Positions 31,285 through 40,726 of a stretch of 48,657 bases of DNA are shown here, piece after piece (position 1 is the first letter of the stretch; every line of letters begins with the position of its first letter). Position numbers and translations under genes: made by a program. The DNA is from an uncultured SAR116 cluster alpha proteobacterium (lineage in GTDB: Bacteria > Pseudomonadota > Alphaproteobacteria > Puniceispirillales > Marisalimonadaceae): contig CACAAB010000008.1 in assembly GCA_902530325.1 (NCBI GenBank), positions 1-48,657 of the forward strand. The letters are read 5' to 3'. The notes under the pieces were generated by a model. The model ran no database searches. It saw only the letters and a program-made list of their open reading frames with translations, and was not told the origin of the DNA.

Positions 31285-33179
31285 ATAAAAGTAATTTGAA
31301 TATCAAAAATAAAACTCCTGAATCAGTTGTTGAAGTAAAAGATCTTAAAGTTCAATTTCAATTAAAAGATAAAGTTGTAAAAGCTGTTGATGGCATTTCT
31401 TTTAAAATCAATAAAGGTGAGACTATTGCAATAGTAGGTGAATCAGGCTCAGGTAAGTCTGTTACGGCATTATCTTTAATGAGACTTACTGATTATTCTG
31501 GAGGTAGAATAGTCTCTGGTGAAATAAACCTTCAATCAAAAAACAATCTTAATCTAAATTTAACTCGGCTTGATCAAGAAAAAATGAGAGATATCAGAGG
31601 CAATGACATCTCAATGATATTTCAAGAACCTATGACATCACTAAATCCAGTTTTTACTATTGGTATGCAAATTACTGAAACAATAATTAAGCATCAAGGC
31701 AAAACAAAAAAAGAAGCTTTTGAAATTGCACTTGAAATGATCAAGTTGGTAAGAATACCTGAACCAGAAAAAAGGTTAAATCAATATCCACATGAACTCT
31801 CTGGTGGAATGAGACAAAGAGTTATGATTGCAATGGCATTAAGTTGTAAGCCCTCATTATTAATTGCAGATGAACCTACAACAGCATTGGACGTCACAAT
31901 ACAAGCACAAATACTGGATTTGATAAAAATGTTACAAAGAGACATAGGTATGTCAGTAATGTTTATTACTCATGATATGGGTGTTGTGGCTGAGGTTGCT
32001 GACAGAGTCGTTGTCATGTTTGCAGGTAAAAAAGTTGAAGAAGGCACTGCTATTGAAATATTTCAAAATCCTAAACATCCATACACTAGGTCTTTATTGG
32101 CAGCTGTCCCAAAACTTGGAAGTATGATTGGTAAAAAACTACCAGCAAAATTTGTTAATCTTGATGTTAAATCTTCTGATGAACACAAAAATAAAGAGAA
32201 AATTTCAACAAAAAAAGTTGTAGAAATGAAAGATACTGTAAATAGGACTTCTTCTCCATTGCTTGAAGTCAAAGGTCTGACTACAAGGTTTTTAATCAAA
32301 CAAGACTTTGGAAGAGCAGGTGGAAATATTCATGCAGTTGAAAATATAAGTTTTAATTTGCAACCAGGCGAAACACTTGGATTAGTTGGTGAGAGTGGTT
32401 GTGGAAAGTCCACAACAGGAAGAAGTATAATAGGATTAACGTCACCAACAAGAGGTGAGGTTTTTTTTGAAGGCGTAGACTTAACTAATTTAAATAATAA
32501 AGAAATGATACAATATAGAAAAAAGATGCAAATGATTTTTCAAGATCCTTTTGCTTCTTTAAATCCAAGAATGACTGTTGGTCAAATTATAGCGGAACCA
32601 ATAATGGTGCACGGATTAGAGCCTAAGTTGGGATCAAATAGTAGGGTAATAAAATTATTAAATCGTGTTGGACTTGATGAACAATATTACTCTAGATATC
32701 CACATGAACTCTCTGGAGGACAAAGACAAAGAATTGGAATAGCTAGAGCCCTGGCATTAGAACCTAAGTTAATAATAGCTGATGAAGCAGTTTCAGCACT
32801 AGATGTTTCTATTCAGGCTCAAGTAGTAAACTTGATGATGGAATTACAAGAAGAATTTGGTTTAACCTATCTATTTATAAGTCATGATATGGCCGTAATT
32901 GAAAGAGTAAGTCACAGAATAGGAGTAATGTATCTGGGTGAAATAGTAGAAATTGGACTTAGAAGCCAAATATTTGAAAATCCTCAACACCCTTACACAA
33001 AAAAATTGATGGCTGCGGTTCCAATAGCAGATCCAACTAAGAGAAAAAAGAAGTTAAACTTAATGAATGATGAAATTCCAAGTTTATTAAAGCCAATAGG
33101 CTATGAACCCGAATATGTTCAAATGATTAAACTAGGAGAGGATCACTACGTCAAACCATTTGATGGAATGAAGGTTTAA
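31281..33179 (+). CDS. Fused two-domain ABC ATPase for peptide-type uptake (DppD-DppF-like)
   Basis: A 632-residue protein with two nucleotide-binding domains. The first (about 15-275) has GESGSGKSV, ELSGGMRQR and LLIADEPTTALD; the second (about 330-590) has GESGCGKST, ELSGGQRQR and LIIADEAVSALD, where the usual P of DEP is A. Both carry the C-terminal oligopeptide-transporter extension (HPYTRSLLAAVP, HPYTKKLMAAVP). It would power the permeases encoded convergently at 34186-36038. GsiA-like fusions have this layout. Confidence 0.93.
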   Translation: MNKSNLNIKNKTPESVVEVKDLKVQFQLKDKVVKAVDGISFKINKGETIAIVGESGSGKSVTALSLMRLTDYSGGRIVSGEINLQSKNNLNLNLTRLDQEKMRDIRGNDISMIFQEPMTSLNPVFTIGMQITETIIKHQGKTKKEAFEIALEMIKLVRIPEPEKRLNQYPHELSGGMRQRVMIAMALSCKPSLLIADEPTTALDVTIQAQILDLIKMLQRDIGMSVMFITHDMGVVAEVADRVVVMFAGKKVEEGTAIEIFQNPKHPYTRSLLAAVPKLGSMIGKKLPAKFVNLDVKSSDEHKNKEKISTKKVVEMKDTVNRTSSPLLEVKGLTTRFLIKQDFGRAGGNIHAVENISFNLQPGETLGLVGESGCGKSTTGRSIIGLTSPTRGEVFFEGVDLTNLNNKEMIQYRKKMQMIFQDPFASLNPRMTVGQIIAEPIMVHGLEPKLGSNSRVIKLLNRVGLDEQYYSRYPHELSGGQRQRIGIARALALEPKLIIADEAVSALDVSIQAQVVNLMMELQEEFGLTYLFISHDMAVIERVSHRIGVMYLGEIVEIGLRSQIFENPQHPYTKKLMAAVPIADPTKRKKKLNLMNDEIPSLLKPIGYEPEYVQMIKLGEDHYVKPFDGMKV

Positions 33180-33190
33180 AATTAAAAACT

Positions 33191-34180
33191 ATGAATGATC
33201 CTAAATTAGATTATAAAAACGAATTTCCAGTTGAATTAGTCAATCCTGATATTTCACCTTACAAAAATTCTAACACAGGCATTGATTATATTATTACATT
33301 AGATAGTGGATTAAGTGGTCCACATGTTTTTATATCATCAATTGTACATGGTAATGAACCTTGTGGGGCACTTGCTATAGATTGGTTTCTTAAAAATGAC
33401 TATAGACCATTAAGTGGAAAATTAACTTTAGGTTTTATGAATATTGAGGCTTATTTAGCATTTGATCCTCTTAATCCAAATAGAACAAGATGGGTTGAAG
33501 AGGATTTTAATAGATTATGGGCAGAAGGTGTATTAGAAAATCCCAAAAGAAAAAGAACTAGTGAATTTTTAAGAGCTAATGAAGTTAAAAATATCGTCTC
33601 TCAAGTCGATTATTTGTTGGATATACATTCAATGCAAAAACCTTGTGTACCTCTTATGATGGCTGGAATGTTAAATAAAGGTATTGATTTCGCTCGCGAT
33701 GTAGGCATGCAAATGCCAATAATATCTGATTCCGGACATAATGAAGGAATGAGAATGAGAGACTATTTTGGCTTTTCTAATAAAGAAAGTCAAAAAAATG
33801 CTCTTCTAGTTGAATGTGGGCAACATTGGGCCAAGTCTTCTGAAATTGTTGCAATTGAGACTATGATAAGATTTTTACGAACTACTTCAATAATGGATGA
33901 AAATTTTGCAGATGATTTTATCTATAAAAATAAAGTATTAAATTTTCAAAATGATGTTTATAAAGTTGGAAAAATTATAACTATCAAAAGTGAAAATTTT
34001 AAATTTGATCAAGATTGGCAAGGTTTCGAAACCTTAAAAAAGGGAGTGTTGATTGGGAAAGATGATAATGAAGAAGTATATGCTCCCTACGAAGAAACTA
34101 TTTTAATTATGCCTTCCAAAAGATTATTTCCAGGTAAAACAGCAGTAAGACTAGCCTATAAATTAAGTGACTATTATTAG
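33191..34180 (+). CDS. Succinylglutamate desuccinylase / aspartoacylase family protein
   Basis: A 329-residue zinc-dependent deacylase. Zinc ligands are in SSIVHGNEPCGAL (H and E near 57-60) and LDIHSMQKPCVP (H near 149); EDFNRLW matches the substrate region and VECGQHW carries the likely catalytic glutamate. The family removes acyl groups from amino acids. It follows the ABC ATPase by 11 bases and converges on the permease gene. With the M20 and N-formylglutamate amidohydrolase-like genes it suggests import and deacylation of N-acyl amino acids. Confidence 0.85.
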   Translation: MNDPKLDYKNEFPVELVNPDISPYKNSNTGIDYIITLDSGLSGPHVFISSIVHGNEPCGALAIDWFLKNDYRPLSGKLTLGFMNIEAYLAFDPLNPNRTRWVEEDFNRLWAEGVLENPKRKRTSEFLRANEVKNIVSQVDYLLDIHSMQKPCVPLMMAGMLNKGIDFARDVGMQMPIISDSGHNEGMRMRDYFGFSNKESQKNALLVECGQHWAKSSEIVAIETMIRFLRTTSIMDENFADDFIYKNKVLNFQNDVYKVGKIITIKSENFKFDQDWQGFETLKKGVLIGKDDNEEVYAPYEETILIMPSKRLFPGKTAVRLAYKLSDYY

Positions 34181-34185
34181 AAATT

Positions 34186-35064
34186 TTAGTGAAGCCTTGG
34201 GTTAAACATATCCCGCAGATGATCTCCGACTAAATTTATAGAAGCAACAGTTATAAGTAATGCAACGCCTGGAAATATGCTAATCCAAAAGTCGCCACTA
34301 TACATATATTCAAAACCATTTCCTATTAGAAGACCCAAAGAAGGTTCGGTTATTGGAAGACCTAAACCCAAAAAACTTAGTGTGGCTTCTAAAGAAATTG
34401 CGTGTGCCGTTTGCAAAGTACCGACAACAATTAACGGAGCCATACAGTTAGGCAATATATGTTTAAACATTATTCGTGTGTTTCCGAATGCTAAACATCT
34501 AGCAGCATCAACATATTCTTTATTTATTTCAACTAGAGCACTTGATCGTGCAGTTCTAGCGTAATAAGCCCACTGTACCAAAATTAGAGCAATGATAGTC
34601 TTTTCAACACCTTTTCCAAAAGCAGCTAAGATAATTAAAGCAACTAAAATAGATGGAAAGCTTAGCTGAATGTCCACAATTCTCATAATTAATGACTCGT
34701 ATCTACCGCCAAAAAAAGCTGCAGAAATTCCAAAAAATGAACCTATTATCAGAGCAAAAATACCTGATAGAACGCCAACTCCTAAACTTACCCTCAATCC
34801 ATAGAATATAGCTGAAACCATGTCCCTGCCTGCGCCATCAGTACCAAGTAAAAAATAATTACCAGAAAAATCTTCTGAAAATGGTGGTAACCTACTATTC
34901 ATAATACTAACAGTATTGAGATCGTAAGGATCAGTCGGAGATACTAAAGGTGCAAATATTGCTACGAATAGAATAAGTAAAAAGATAAAAAAAGCGACAA
35001 GAGCAACCTTGTTTGAAGAAAAATCTTTACAGAATTCTATAAATTTTCTTAATTTTGGGTTCAT
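34186..35064 (-). CDS. Peptide-type ABC transporter permease (DppC-like)
   Basis: A 292-residue inner-membrane permease with an N-terminal helix (about 18-40), then LLGTDGAGRDMVSAIFYG and four or five more helices. The EAA loop is EYVDAARCLAFGNTRIMFKHILPN. It overlaps the DppB-like gene by four bases and acts with it as a heterodimer. The matching ATPase lies on the other strand just beyond its 3' end. Confidence 0.92.
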   Translation of the reverse strand: MNPKLRKFIEFCKDFSSNKVALVAFFIFLLILFVAIFAPLVSPTDPYDLNTVSIMNSRLPPFSEDFSGNYFLLGTDGAGRDMVSAIFYGLRVSLGVGVLSGIFALIIGSFFGISAAFFGGRYESLIMRIVDIQLSFPSILVALIILAAFGKGVEKTIIALILVQWAYYARTARSSALVEINKEYVDAARCLAFGNTRIMFKHILPNCMAPLIVVGTLQTAHAISLEATLSFLGLGLPITEPSLGLLIGNGFEYMYSGDFWISIFPGVALLITVASINLVGDHLRDMFNPRLH

Positions 35065-36038
35065 TGATGATCCCCTTTAATTCTTACTCGTGGATCTAAG
35101 AACGTATATATTATATCGACAATTAAGTTTAAAAATACGAAAAATGTTACAATGATCATTAAGTATGCAACAATAACTGGGCGATCAAGATTATAAATTG
35201 AATCAATTATTAACTTTCCCATCCCAGGCCATGCGAAAACAGTTTCAGTAACTGTTGAGAAGGCGATTAAGGAACCAAATTCAAGGCCAACAACAGTGAC
35301 AATTGGAATTAAAATATTTTTCAAAACATGTATCAATACAACTCTTTTTTCAGAAATTCCCTTAGACCTAGCAAACGTAATATAATCTTGAAGAATTATT
35401 TCTCTTGTTCCAGCTCGTGTTAGACGTATGACTGAAGAAATTTTAAATAACGCCAAATTTAGTGCAGGTAAAAAAACATGAGATAGTCCATTTAGAGTAA
35501 ACAGAGAACTATTTATGCCCATAAAGGTTCCAATCTCACCTCTACCAGTTGATGGTAACCATCCAAGTTGAACAGCAAATATCATGATAAATATAATACC
35601 AACCCAAAATGTTGGCATAGAAAAGCCTAAGATAGAACCTGCCATAATAACCTTACTTGCTTTGCTGTCAGGGTTATATCCTGCGTATATACCTAAAGGT
35701 ATTGCTATAATTAAGGATATAAATAATGAGAACAAGGCCAGTTCTAATGTGGCCGGCATTCTCTGGATTATTAACTTTAGGGCAGGTTCTCCAAAAATAA
35801 ATGAGCTTCCTAAATCCCCTTTAAAGGCGTTTACTAAAAAATACCAATACTGTTCTGTTACAGGTCTATCTAGTCCAAGTTCGCGGATAACTCTTTCTAC
35901 TTCGGCTTGATCAGCTTCAGGATTAATTAGCATTTCTACAGGATCACCTACTAGATTTACACCTACAAAAACCAAAAGAGACATAATAAATAAAACAAGT
36001 ATACTTTGAGCGAATCTTGTACAAATAAATGCTGTCAT
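35061..36038 (-). CDS. Peptide-type ABC transporter permease (DppB-like)
   Basis: A 325-residue permease with six membrane helices. The start chosen is ATG at 36036-36038 (MTAFICTRFAQSILV), the normal N-terminus of the family. A longer reading from a TTG at 36069-36071 would begin in the loop of the terminator hairpin. The coupling loop is ITFARSKGISEKRVVLIHVLKNILIPI. Overlaps the DppC-like gene by four bases. Confidence 0.92.
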   Translation of the reverse strand: MTAFICTRFAQSILVLFIMSLLVFVGVNLVGDPVEMLINPEADQAEVERVIRELGLDRPVTEQYWYFLVNAFKGDLGSSFIFGEPALKLIIQRMPATLELALFSLFISLIIAIPLGIYAGYNPDSKASKVIMAGSILGFSMPTFWVGIIFIMIFAVQLGWLPSTGRGEIGTFMGINSSLFTLNGLSHVFLPALNLALFKISSVIRLTRAGTREIILQDYITFARSKGISEKRVVLIHVLKNILIPIVTVVGLEFGSLIAFSTVTETVFAWPGMGKLIIDSIYNLDRPVIVAYLMIIVTFFVFLNLIVDIIYTFLDPRVRIKGDHQ

Positions 36039-36056
36039 TTTAGAATTCTTTAATAA

Positions 36057-36088
36057 TAAGAACCAGAGCAAACCTGCTCTGGTTCTTA
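36057..36088 (-). terminator. Strong hairpin between the binding-protein and permease genes
   Basis: A perfect 14-bp inverted repeat (36057-36070 and 36075-36088) with a 4-base loop lies 10 bases past the binding-protein stop on the minus strand, followed by the T-rich CTTATTATTAAAG sequence. It probably stops much of the transcription or protects the upstream message, giving far more binding protein than permease, a familiar arrangement in ABC operons. Confidence 0.8.
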
Positions 36089-36097
36089 GGTTATAAC

Positions 36098-37687
36098 TTA
36101 TTCACAATTTAAATATGTTGCTATTGTTCTTTCATCAGTTCTTGGGGTGTAGCTACAAGAAGATTTTGCAGCCCAAGTATTCATTTGATAATGAATTGGA
36201 ATAACACCATAGTTTTTACCAACTGCCACTTCGGTAGCTTCAGCTAAAAGTTTACCTCTGGAGTCTGAATCAACTGTTCCAAGCGCCTTTTGAATTAGCT
36301 TATCAACAACTGGATCAGAATGTCTTCCTCTATTCGCTCTACCCATACCAATAGATTTGTCATAAGTATGTAATAAAGCTCTTAATGGAGATGATGCTTC
36401 TCCAGAACCAGCACCCCAACCAAGGACCATAAAACTAAATTCAGGGCTCTTATTTGGACCACCTCTTGATGCTCTTTTGAAGTAAACAGCTTTTGGCATT
36501 GTTTCAACTTTTGCTTTAATACCTATCCTTGAGAACATCTGTGCAAGTGCCTCAGCAATTTTTGCATCATTGATGTATCTATCATTTGGACCATGGATAG
36601 TCATTTCAAAACCGTTTCCATATCCAGCATCTGCTAATAACTTTTTTGCAGCTTCTGGATCATATGGATCTGGTTTCATTTTATCTGAGACACCATGGAA
36701 ACCTGCTGGTAATAATTGGCCTGCTTTTACAGCAATACCTTCCATCACTTTTGAAACCATTGCATCACGATTAATTGCTAAAGAAAGAGCTTTTCTGACC
36801 CTGACATCCATTAGAGGGTTTTTAATTTTACCACCACCTATTGCTGTAATATGAGGTGAATCCTCTCTAAATTGGTCCATATGAAGATAAATCACTCTAT
36901 TAGAAGATCCGCTATTTAACTTAATAGTTGGATTTTTTTTCATTTTTGCAACATTTAAAGGAGGTACATTGTCTATAAAATCTACATCCTTAGCTAATAG
37001 TGCTGCAATTCTTGCGGGACCAGATTTAATTGGCTTAAATAAAATATTTTTGTATTTAGGCGCTCCAGTACCTGCACCATGATAATTTTCGTTAGCTTTT
37101 AATACTATTTTATCTCCTGGCACCCACTCTACAAACTTATAAGGACCAGTACCAATTGCTGCTTTACCACTATTATAGTCAGCTGTGGTTGCACCTTCTC
37201 CATTTTTCTTTGATATAATTTTAACTGTCATGATATCATTTGGCATCAAAGGATAGGGTTTCTTTGTTTTTATGTGAATTGTATGACTATCAATTTTAAT
37301 AAATTCTTTTCCCTTTAAGTAAGTACCAAAACCTGATGGAGATTTTGGAACATTTTGTGCTCTTTGAGCCGTAAAGAGAACATCATCTGCAGTAAAATCA
37401 CTTCCGTCATGAAACTTTACACCTTTTCTGAGCTTAAACTCCCAAGTGGTGTCATTGATAGGTTTCCACGAAGTAGCTAAATCTGGATAATGTTGTTGGT
37501 TTTCGTCTGACCCAACTAATGTCCCATAAATATGGGTAGCAAATGCATTATTTGGACCAAGATTATGATAATGTGGATCAATAGAGCTGGGCTCTGATTT
37601 CAATCCAACAGTGAGATCTTTTGCCAGTGCAACACTTGATAAAAGACAACTTATCAAAATAATAAAAAGTCTGTTGATTAATTTCAT
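36098..37687 (-). CDS. Peptide-type ABC transporter substrate-binding protein (family 5)
   Basis: A 529-residue exported binding protein of the DppA/OppA family. It has a signal peptide (about 1-22, ending ALA-KD), LKSEPSSIDPHYHN near the mature N-terminus, and the family signature around KLRKGVKFHDGSDFTADDVLFTAQRA (near 91-116). Length is typical. AGGAG precedes the ATG on the minus strand. The ligand is not certain; dipeptides, glutathione or N-acyl amino acids are all handled by relatives. Confidence 0.92.
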   Translation of the reverse strand: MKLINRLFIILISCLLSSVALAKDLTVGLKSEPSSIDPHYHNLGPNNAFATHIYGTLVGSDENQQHYPDLATSWKPINDTTWEFKLRKGVKFHDGSDFTADDVLFTAQRAQNVPKSPSGFGTYLKGKEFIKIDSHTIHIKTKKPYPLMPNDIMTVKIISKKNGEGATTADYNSGKAAIGTGPYKFVEWVPGDKIVLKANENYHGAGTGAPKYKNILFKPIKSGPARIAALLAKDVDFIDNVPPLNVAKMKKNPTIKLNSGSSNRVIYLHMDQFREDSPHITAIGGGKIKNPLMDVRVRKALSLAINRDAMVSKVMEGIAVKAGQLLPAGFHGVSDKMKPDPYDPEAAKKLLADAGYGNGFEMTIHGPNDRYINDAKIAEALAQMFSRIGIKAKVETMPKAVYFKRASRGGPNKSPEFSFMVLGWGAGSGEASSPLRALLHTYDKSIGMGRANRGRHSDPVVDKLIQKALGTVDSDSRGKLLAEATEVAVGKNYGVIPIHYQMNTWAAKSSCSYTPRTDERTIATYLNCE

Positions 37688-37818
37688 TTTTACTCTCCTA
37701 AAATATCCTTAAAAAAACATTGAATTAAAAATAACATAGAGTCAAAAGATAAAATAAATTTATATAATTAAATCTTTTTTGTTTTTTTTATTTTAAAAAG
37801 TAATTATAGGAGGAGACG

Positions 37819-38646
37819 TTGAACCACTTAGAAATTTTGAAAAAACTTCCCGAATTACAAATATTTAGTGATAAAGAATATAATTTAAAAACATCTTTTA
37901 GGATCAATAAATTTGATGATAATATACCAATTGTATTCTTGCATGGTTTTAACGGGAATAGCAAAAGTTGGGCTTTTCAATTTTTACATTTTAGAGATAA
38001 AAGGTCAGTAATTGCAATTGATGCACCTGGTTTTGGAAAATCAGATGCTGCGGATTTAAATATGTTTGAGATTGCAAAGCTAGTGAATAACTTACTAACA
38101 AATTTAGGAATTAAGAAATTTGACTTAGTAGGTCACTCGATGGGTGGCATGTTAGCTCAAATTGTTTCAGCTGACTTTTCCGATAGTGTAAATAAATTAG
38201 TTTTGTCATGTACTCATAAAGGTTATGCATTACCGCCTCAGAGCCCTTTAAGGAAACCCTATAGTCAAAGACTTGAAGAAAGAAAAAAGTTGTCTAATGA
38301 AGAATTTGGTAAATTAAGAATTAAAAAGATGTTGCCTGAATTGAAAGATAAAGAAATATTCAGTTTCTTATCTATTATTAGTGAAGAAATTACAGAAGGT
38401 TCCATAATGTCAGGTGGAATGGCTATGCAAACACTTGATACTTCAACTAGTTTGTTAAAAGTTAATCAACCATGTCTTATATTAAAAGGTTCAAAAGATA
38501 TTGTTGTATCAAACGATCGTTCTAATAGATTACAACAATCATTACCTCATGCAAAAGTATTAGAGCTTTCAAATGTTGGCCACGCACCTTATTGTGAAAA
38601 CTCATCTGACTTTAACGAAGCTATAGAAACTTTTTTTAATTCATGA
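37819..38646 (+). CDS. Alpha/beta hydrolase
   Basis: A 275-residue alpha/beta-fold hydrolase. The oxyanion-hole motif is FLHGFNGNSKSW near 40, the nucleophile is the serine in VGHSMGGML near 107-115, an acidic residue follows in KGSKDIVVS, and the catalytic histidine is in NVGHAPYCEN near 253. The TTG start at 37819 is backed by a strong AGGAGGAG at 37808-37815. It overlaps the next transporter gene by ATGA. Substrate unknown. Confidence 0.88.
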   Translation: MNHLEILKKLPELQIFSDKEYNLKTSFRINKFDDNIPIVFLHGFNGNSKSWAFQFLHFRDKRSVIAIDAPGFGKSDAADLNMFEIAKLVNNLLTNLGIKKFDLVGHSMGGMLAQIVSADFSDSVNKLVLSCTHKGYALPPQSPLRKPYSQRLEERKKLSNEEFGKLRIKKMLPELKDKEIFSFLSIISEEITEGSIMSGGMAMQTLDTSTSLLKVNQPCLILKGSKDIVVSNDRSNRLQQSLPHAKVLELSNVGHAPYCENSSDFNEAIETFFNS

Positions 38647-39845
38647 ATGCATTATCAAATAGATCATTTAGCTTATATTTTTTTAGTAATACGGTTTCTC
38701 TTTTTGGGCTTTGGATACAAAAAATTGGAGTTGGTTGGCTTACTTGGGAAATTACAGAATCTACATTTTGGACAAGTTTTGTAACTTTAGCTCTTATGGC
38801 ACCTGCAGGAGTATTAGGACCATTTTTTGCTGTATTTGCAGAAAATTGGAATATGAGGGTAGCAAGTGTAATATTAAAAATATTAATGTTTTTAATTGGA
38901 ATATTAATTTGGTTCTTACAATATTTAGATCAACACACACTATTTACTTTAGCTTTTTTGTCTGTTTTACAAGGTTTATTAAGTGCTTGTTATCACCCTG
39001 TAAGATTAGTTTTTGTCTCTATTGTTGTTCCAAAAAATTTACTCTCTAGTGCTGTAGGTCTAAATTCTGCATCCTTTAATGGATCAAGAGTTGTTGGTCC
39101 TGCTTTTGCTGGAGGATTGATAGCTTTTTTTAATCTTGAAATAACTTTTTTGATTGCTGCATTAACTTATCTTCCATTGATTCCAGTCTTAATTTATATG
39201 CCCTTAAGAACAAGGATTAAGAAAGAAGTTTTACAAGGAAATTTTTTTCATAGATTTTTGGAAGGTGGAAAATTTGCGTTAAGGACCCCCATTATTCTAA
39301 AAAGCTTATTTGTTGTTTTTGTAAGCGCCTTTTTTGTCAGAGGGATGCTTGAAATTCAACCAACAATTGCAGGAGAAATATTAAAACAAGGGAGTTTTGG
39401 ATTATCTTTAATTACAACTACTGCGGGTATTGGGGCCTTATTGGCGTCAATTTGGATAGGTTTTAGAAATAGTAATAAAAGTAAAATTGAAACTAAATTA
39501 GTATCAATGTTAATGCTTGGTCTGATAATAAGCTGTATTATTGGCTTTATTTCAGAAGTTTATACAATGGCCATATTTTTTACAGTAGTCGGTTTTACTA
39601 CAACGGCAGTTGGTATTGGAACTCAAACAATTATCCAATTAGAAGTAGAAGAAGTTTATAGGGCTAGAGTCTTAACTTGGTGGTCAAGTATTTCTTTTGG
39701 ATCATTAACAGTTGGAGGTATAATTTTAGGATTTGTGGGTGAATTCACTCCTTTAAGTAATGGTCTTATAATAATGCCAATTATTGGTTATTTCATATTT
39801 AAATTGATTCTATACTTTAAATTTAAAAAAAATTTATTTAATTGA
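38643..39845 (+). CDS. MFS transporter (EntS-like, MFS_3 type)
   Basis: A 400-residue protein with about 11 or 12 membrane helices. FWTSFVTLALMAPAGVLGPFFAVFAENWN and SAVGLNSASFNGSRVVGPAFAG resemble the MFS_3 subgroup that includes enterobactin exporter EntS, so export of a small molecule is likely. It is coupled to the hydrolase gene by a four-base overlap. Its 3' end overlaps the convergent EamA gene by 12 bases. Confidence 0.85.
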   Translation: MNALSNRSFSLYFFSNTVSLFGLWIQKIGVGWLTWEITESTFWTSFVTLALMAPAGVLGPFFAVFAENWNMRVASVILKILMFLIGILIWFLQYLDQHTLFTLAFLSVLQGLLSACYHPVRLVFVSIVVPKNLLSSAVGLNSASFNGSRVVGPAFAGGLIAFFNLEITFLIAALTYLPLIPVLIYMPLRTRIKKEVLQGNFFHRFLEGGKFALRTPIILKSLFVVFVSAFFVRGMLEIQPTIAGEILKQGSFGLSLITTTAGIGALLASIWIGFRNSNKSKIETKLVSMLMLGLIISCIIGFISEVYTMAIFFTVVGFTTTAVGIGTQTIIQLEVEEVYRARVLTWWSSISFGSLTVGGIILGFVGEFTPLSNGLIIMPIIGYFIFKLILYFKFKKNLFN

Positions 39846-40721
39846 TTTTATTTTAGCCTCTCTTTTAAAGATATATATACCTGAAATTGTTATAATAAAT
39901 CCCCCTACAATTGTAGAAATTATTGGATGCGAGTTCCATATCAAGTAATCAAAAATAATTGCCCATACAATTCCTGTATAATTAAATGGACTTACAATTG
40001 AAGCAGGTGCTTTTTGTAATGCGTAAGTCATTAACAATTGTGTTAAAAAAGCTGATACACCTAGTCCAATAAATAACAAAATAACTCTTAATGAAGGTTC
40101 TTTCCACAAAAATGGTTGAAAAAAAGAAGTTAGAATAAAACTCACTAACATAAAGTAAAAGACTGTTTTTACAGGATGTTCAGTTGTCCCTAGTAATCTT
40201 AAAAAAATAATAGTAATAGACCACATTAAAGTGCCTATTAAGGCATAAATTGAAGCAATAGCTATGGAGCCAGTAGGGTTTATTGCAATTACTACCCCAC
40301 CAAATCCAATTAAAATGGCCAACCATCTTCGCCACCCTATTATTTCGTTGAGAAAGATTATTGCAAAAATACATGAAAAAATTGGTACTGCTTGAGATAT
40401 TACTGTAACATCTGCAACAGGCAATCTTTGAAAGGCTAAAAAAAACATTATGTTCCCAGTAAGTCCCGCCAAGCTTCTAAAGAAATGAAGATAAGGCTTA
40501 TTTGTTTTTAAAAATTTTATGCCTCCTAGCTTGTAAATTAGCGGTAATAAAAGAATTATTACAACCATGGCTCTTGCAAATGTAATCTGTACAGCATGGT
40601 ATTCAATACCTACTAATTTAGCTTGAACGCTCATAATAGTTACGCTAAATACAGCCAAAATCATTGCTAGGATGGCTTTAACATTATTAGAAGTATTTTT
40701 ATAAATGGTTACTAAATTCAA
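39834..40721 (-). CDS. EamA/DMT family transporter
   Basis: A 295-residue membrane protein with ten predicted helices in two repeated EamA halves (about 15-145 and 158-288). The proline/glycine pattern RLPVADVTVISQAVPIFSCIFAIIFLNE at the end of the first half is typical. It follows the MFS gene on the minus strand after six bases. Substrate unknown; members export amino acids, nucleotides or other metabolites. Confidence 0.88.
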   Translation of the reverse strand: MNLVTIYKNTSNNVKAILAMILAVFSVTIMSVQAKLVGIEYHAVQITFARAMVVIILLLPLIYKLGGIKFLKTNKPYLHFFRSLAGLTGNIMFFLAFQRLPVADVTVISQAVPIFSCIFAIIFLNEIIGWRRWLAILIGFGGVVIAINPTGSIAIASIYALIGTLMWSITIIFLRLLGTTEHPVKTVFYFMLVSFILTSFFQPFLWKEPSLRVILLFIGLGVSAFLTQLLMTYALQKAPASIVSPFNYTGIVWAIIFDYLIWNSHPIISTIVGGFIITISGIYIFKREAKIKSIK

Positions 40722-40726
40722 TTAAT

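Noticed and set aside
36039..36071. Longer start for the DppB-like permease
   Set aside because: It begins in the loop of a perfect terminator-type hairpin, and the extra residues are not typical of the family.
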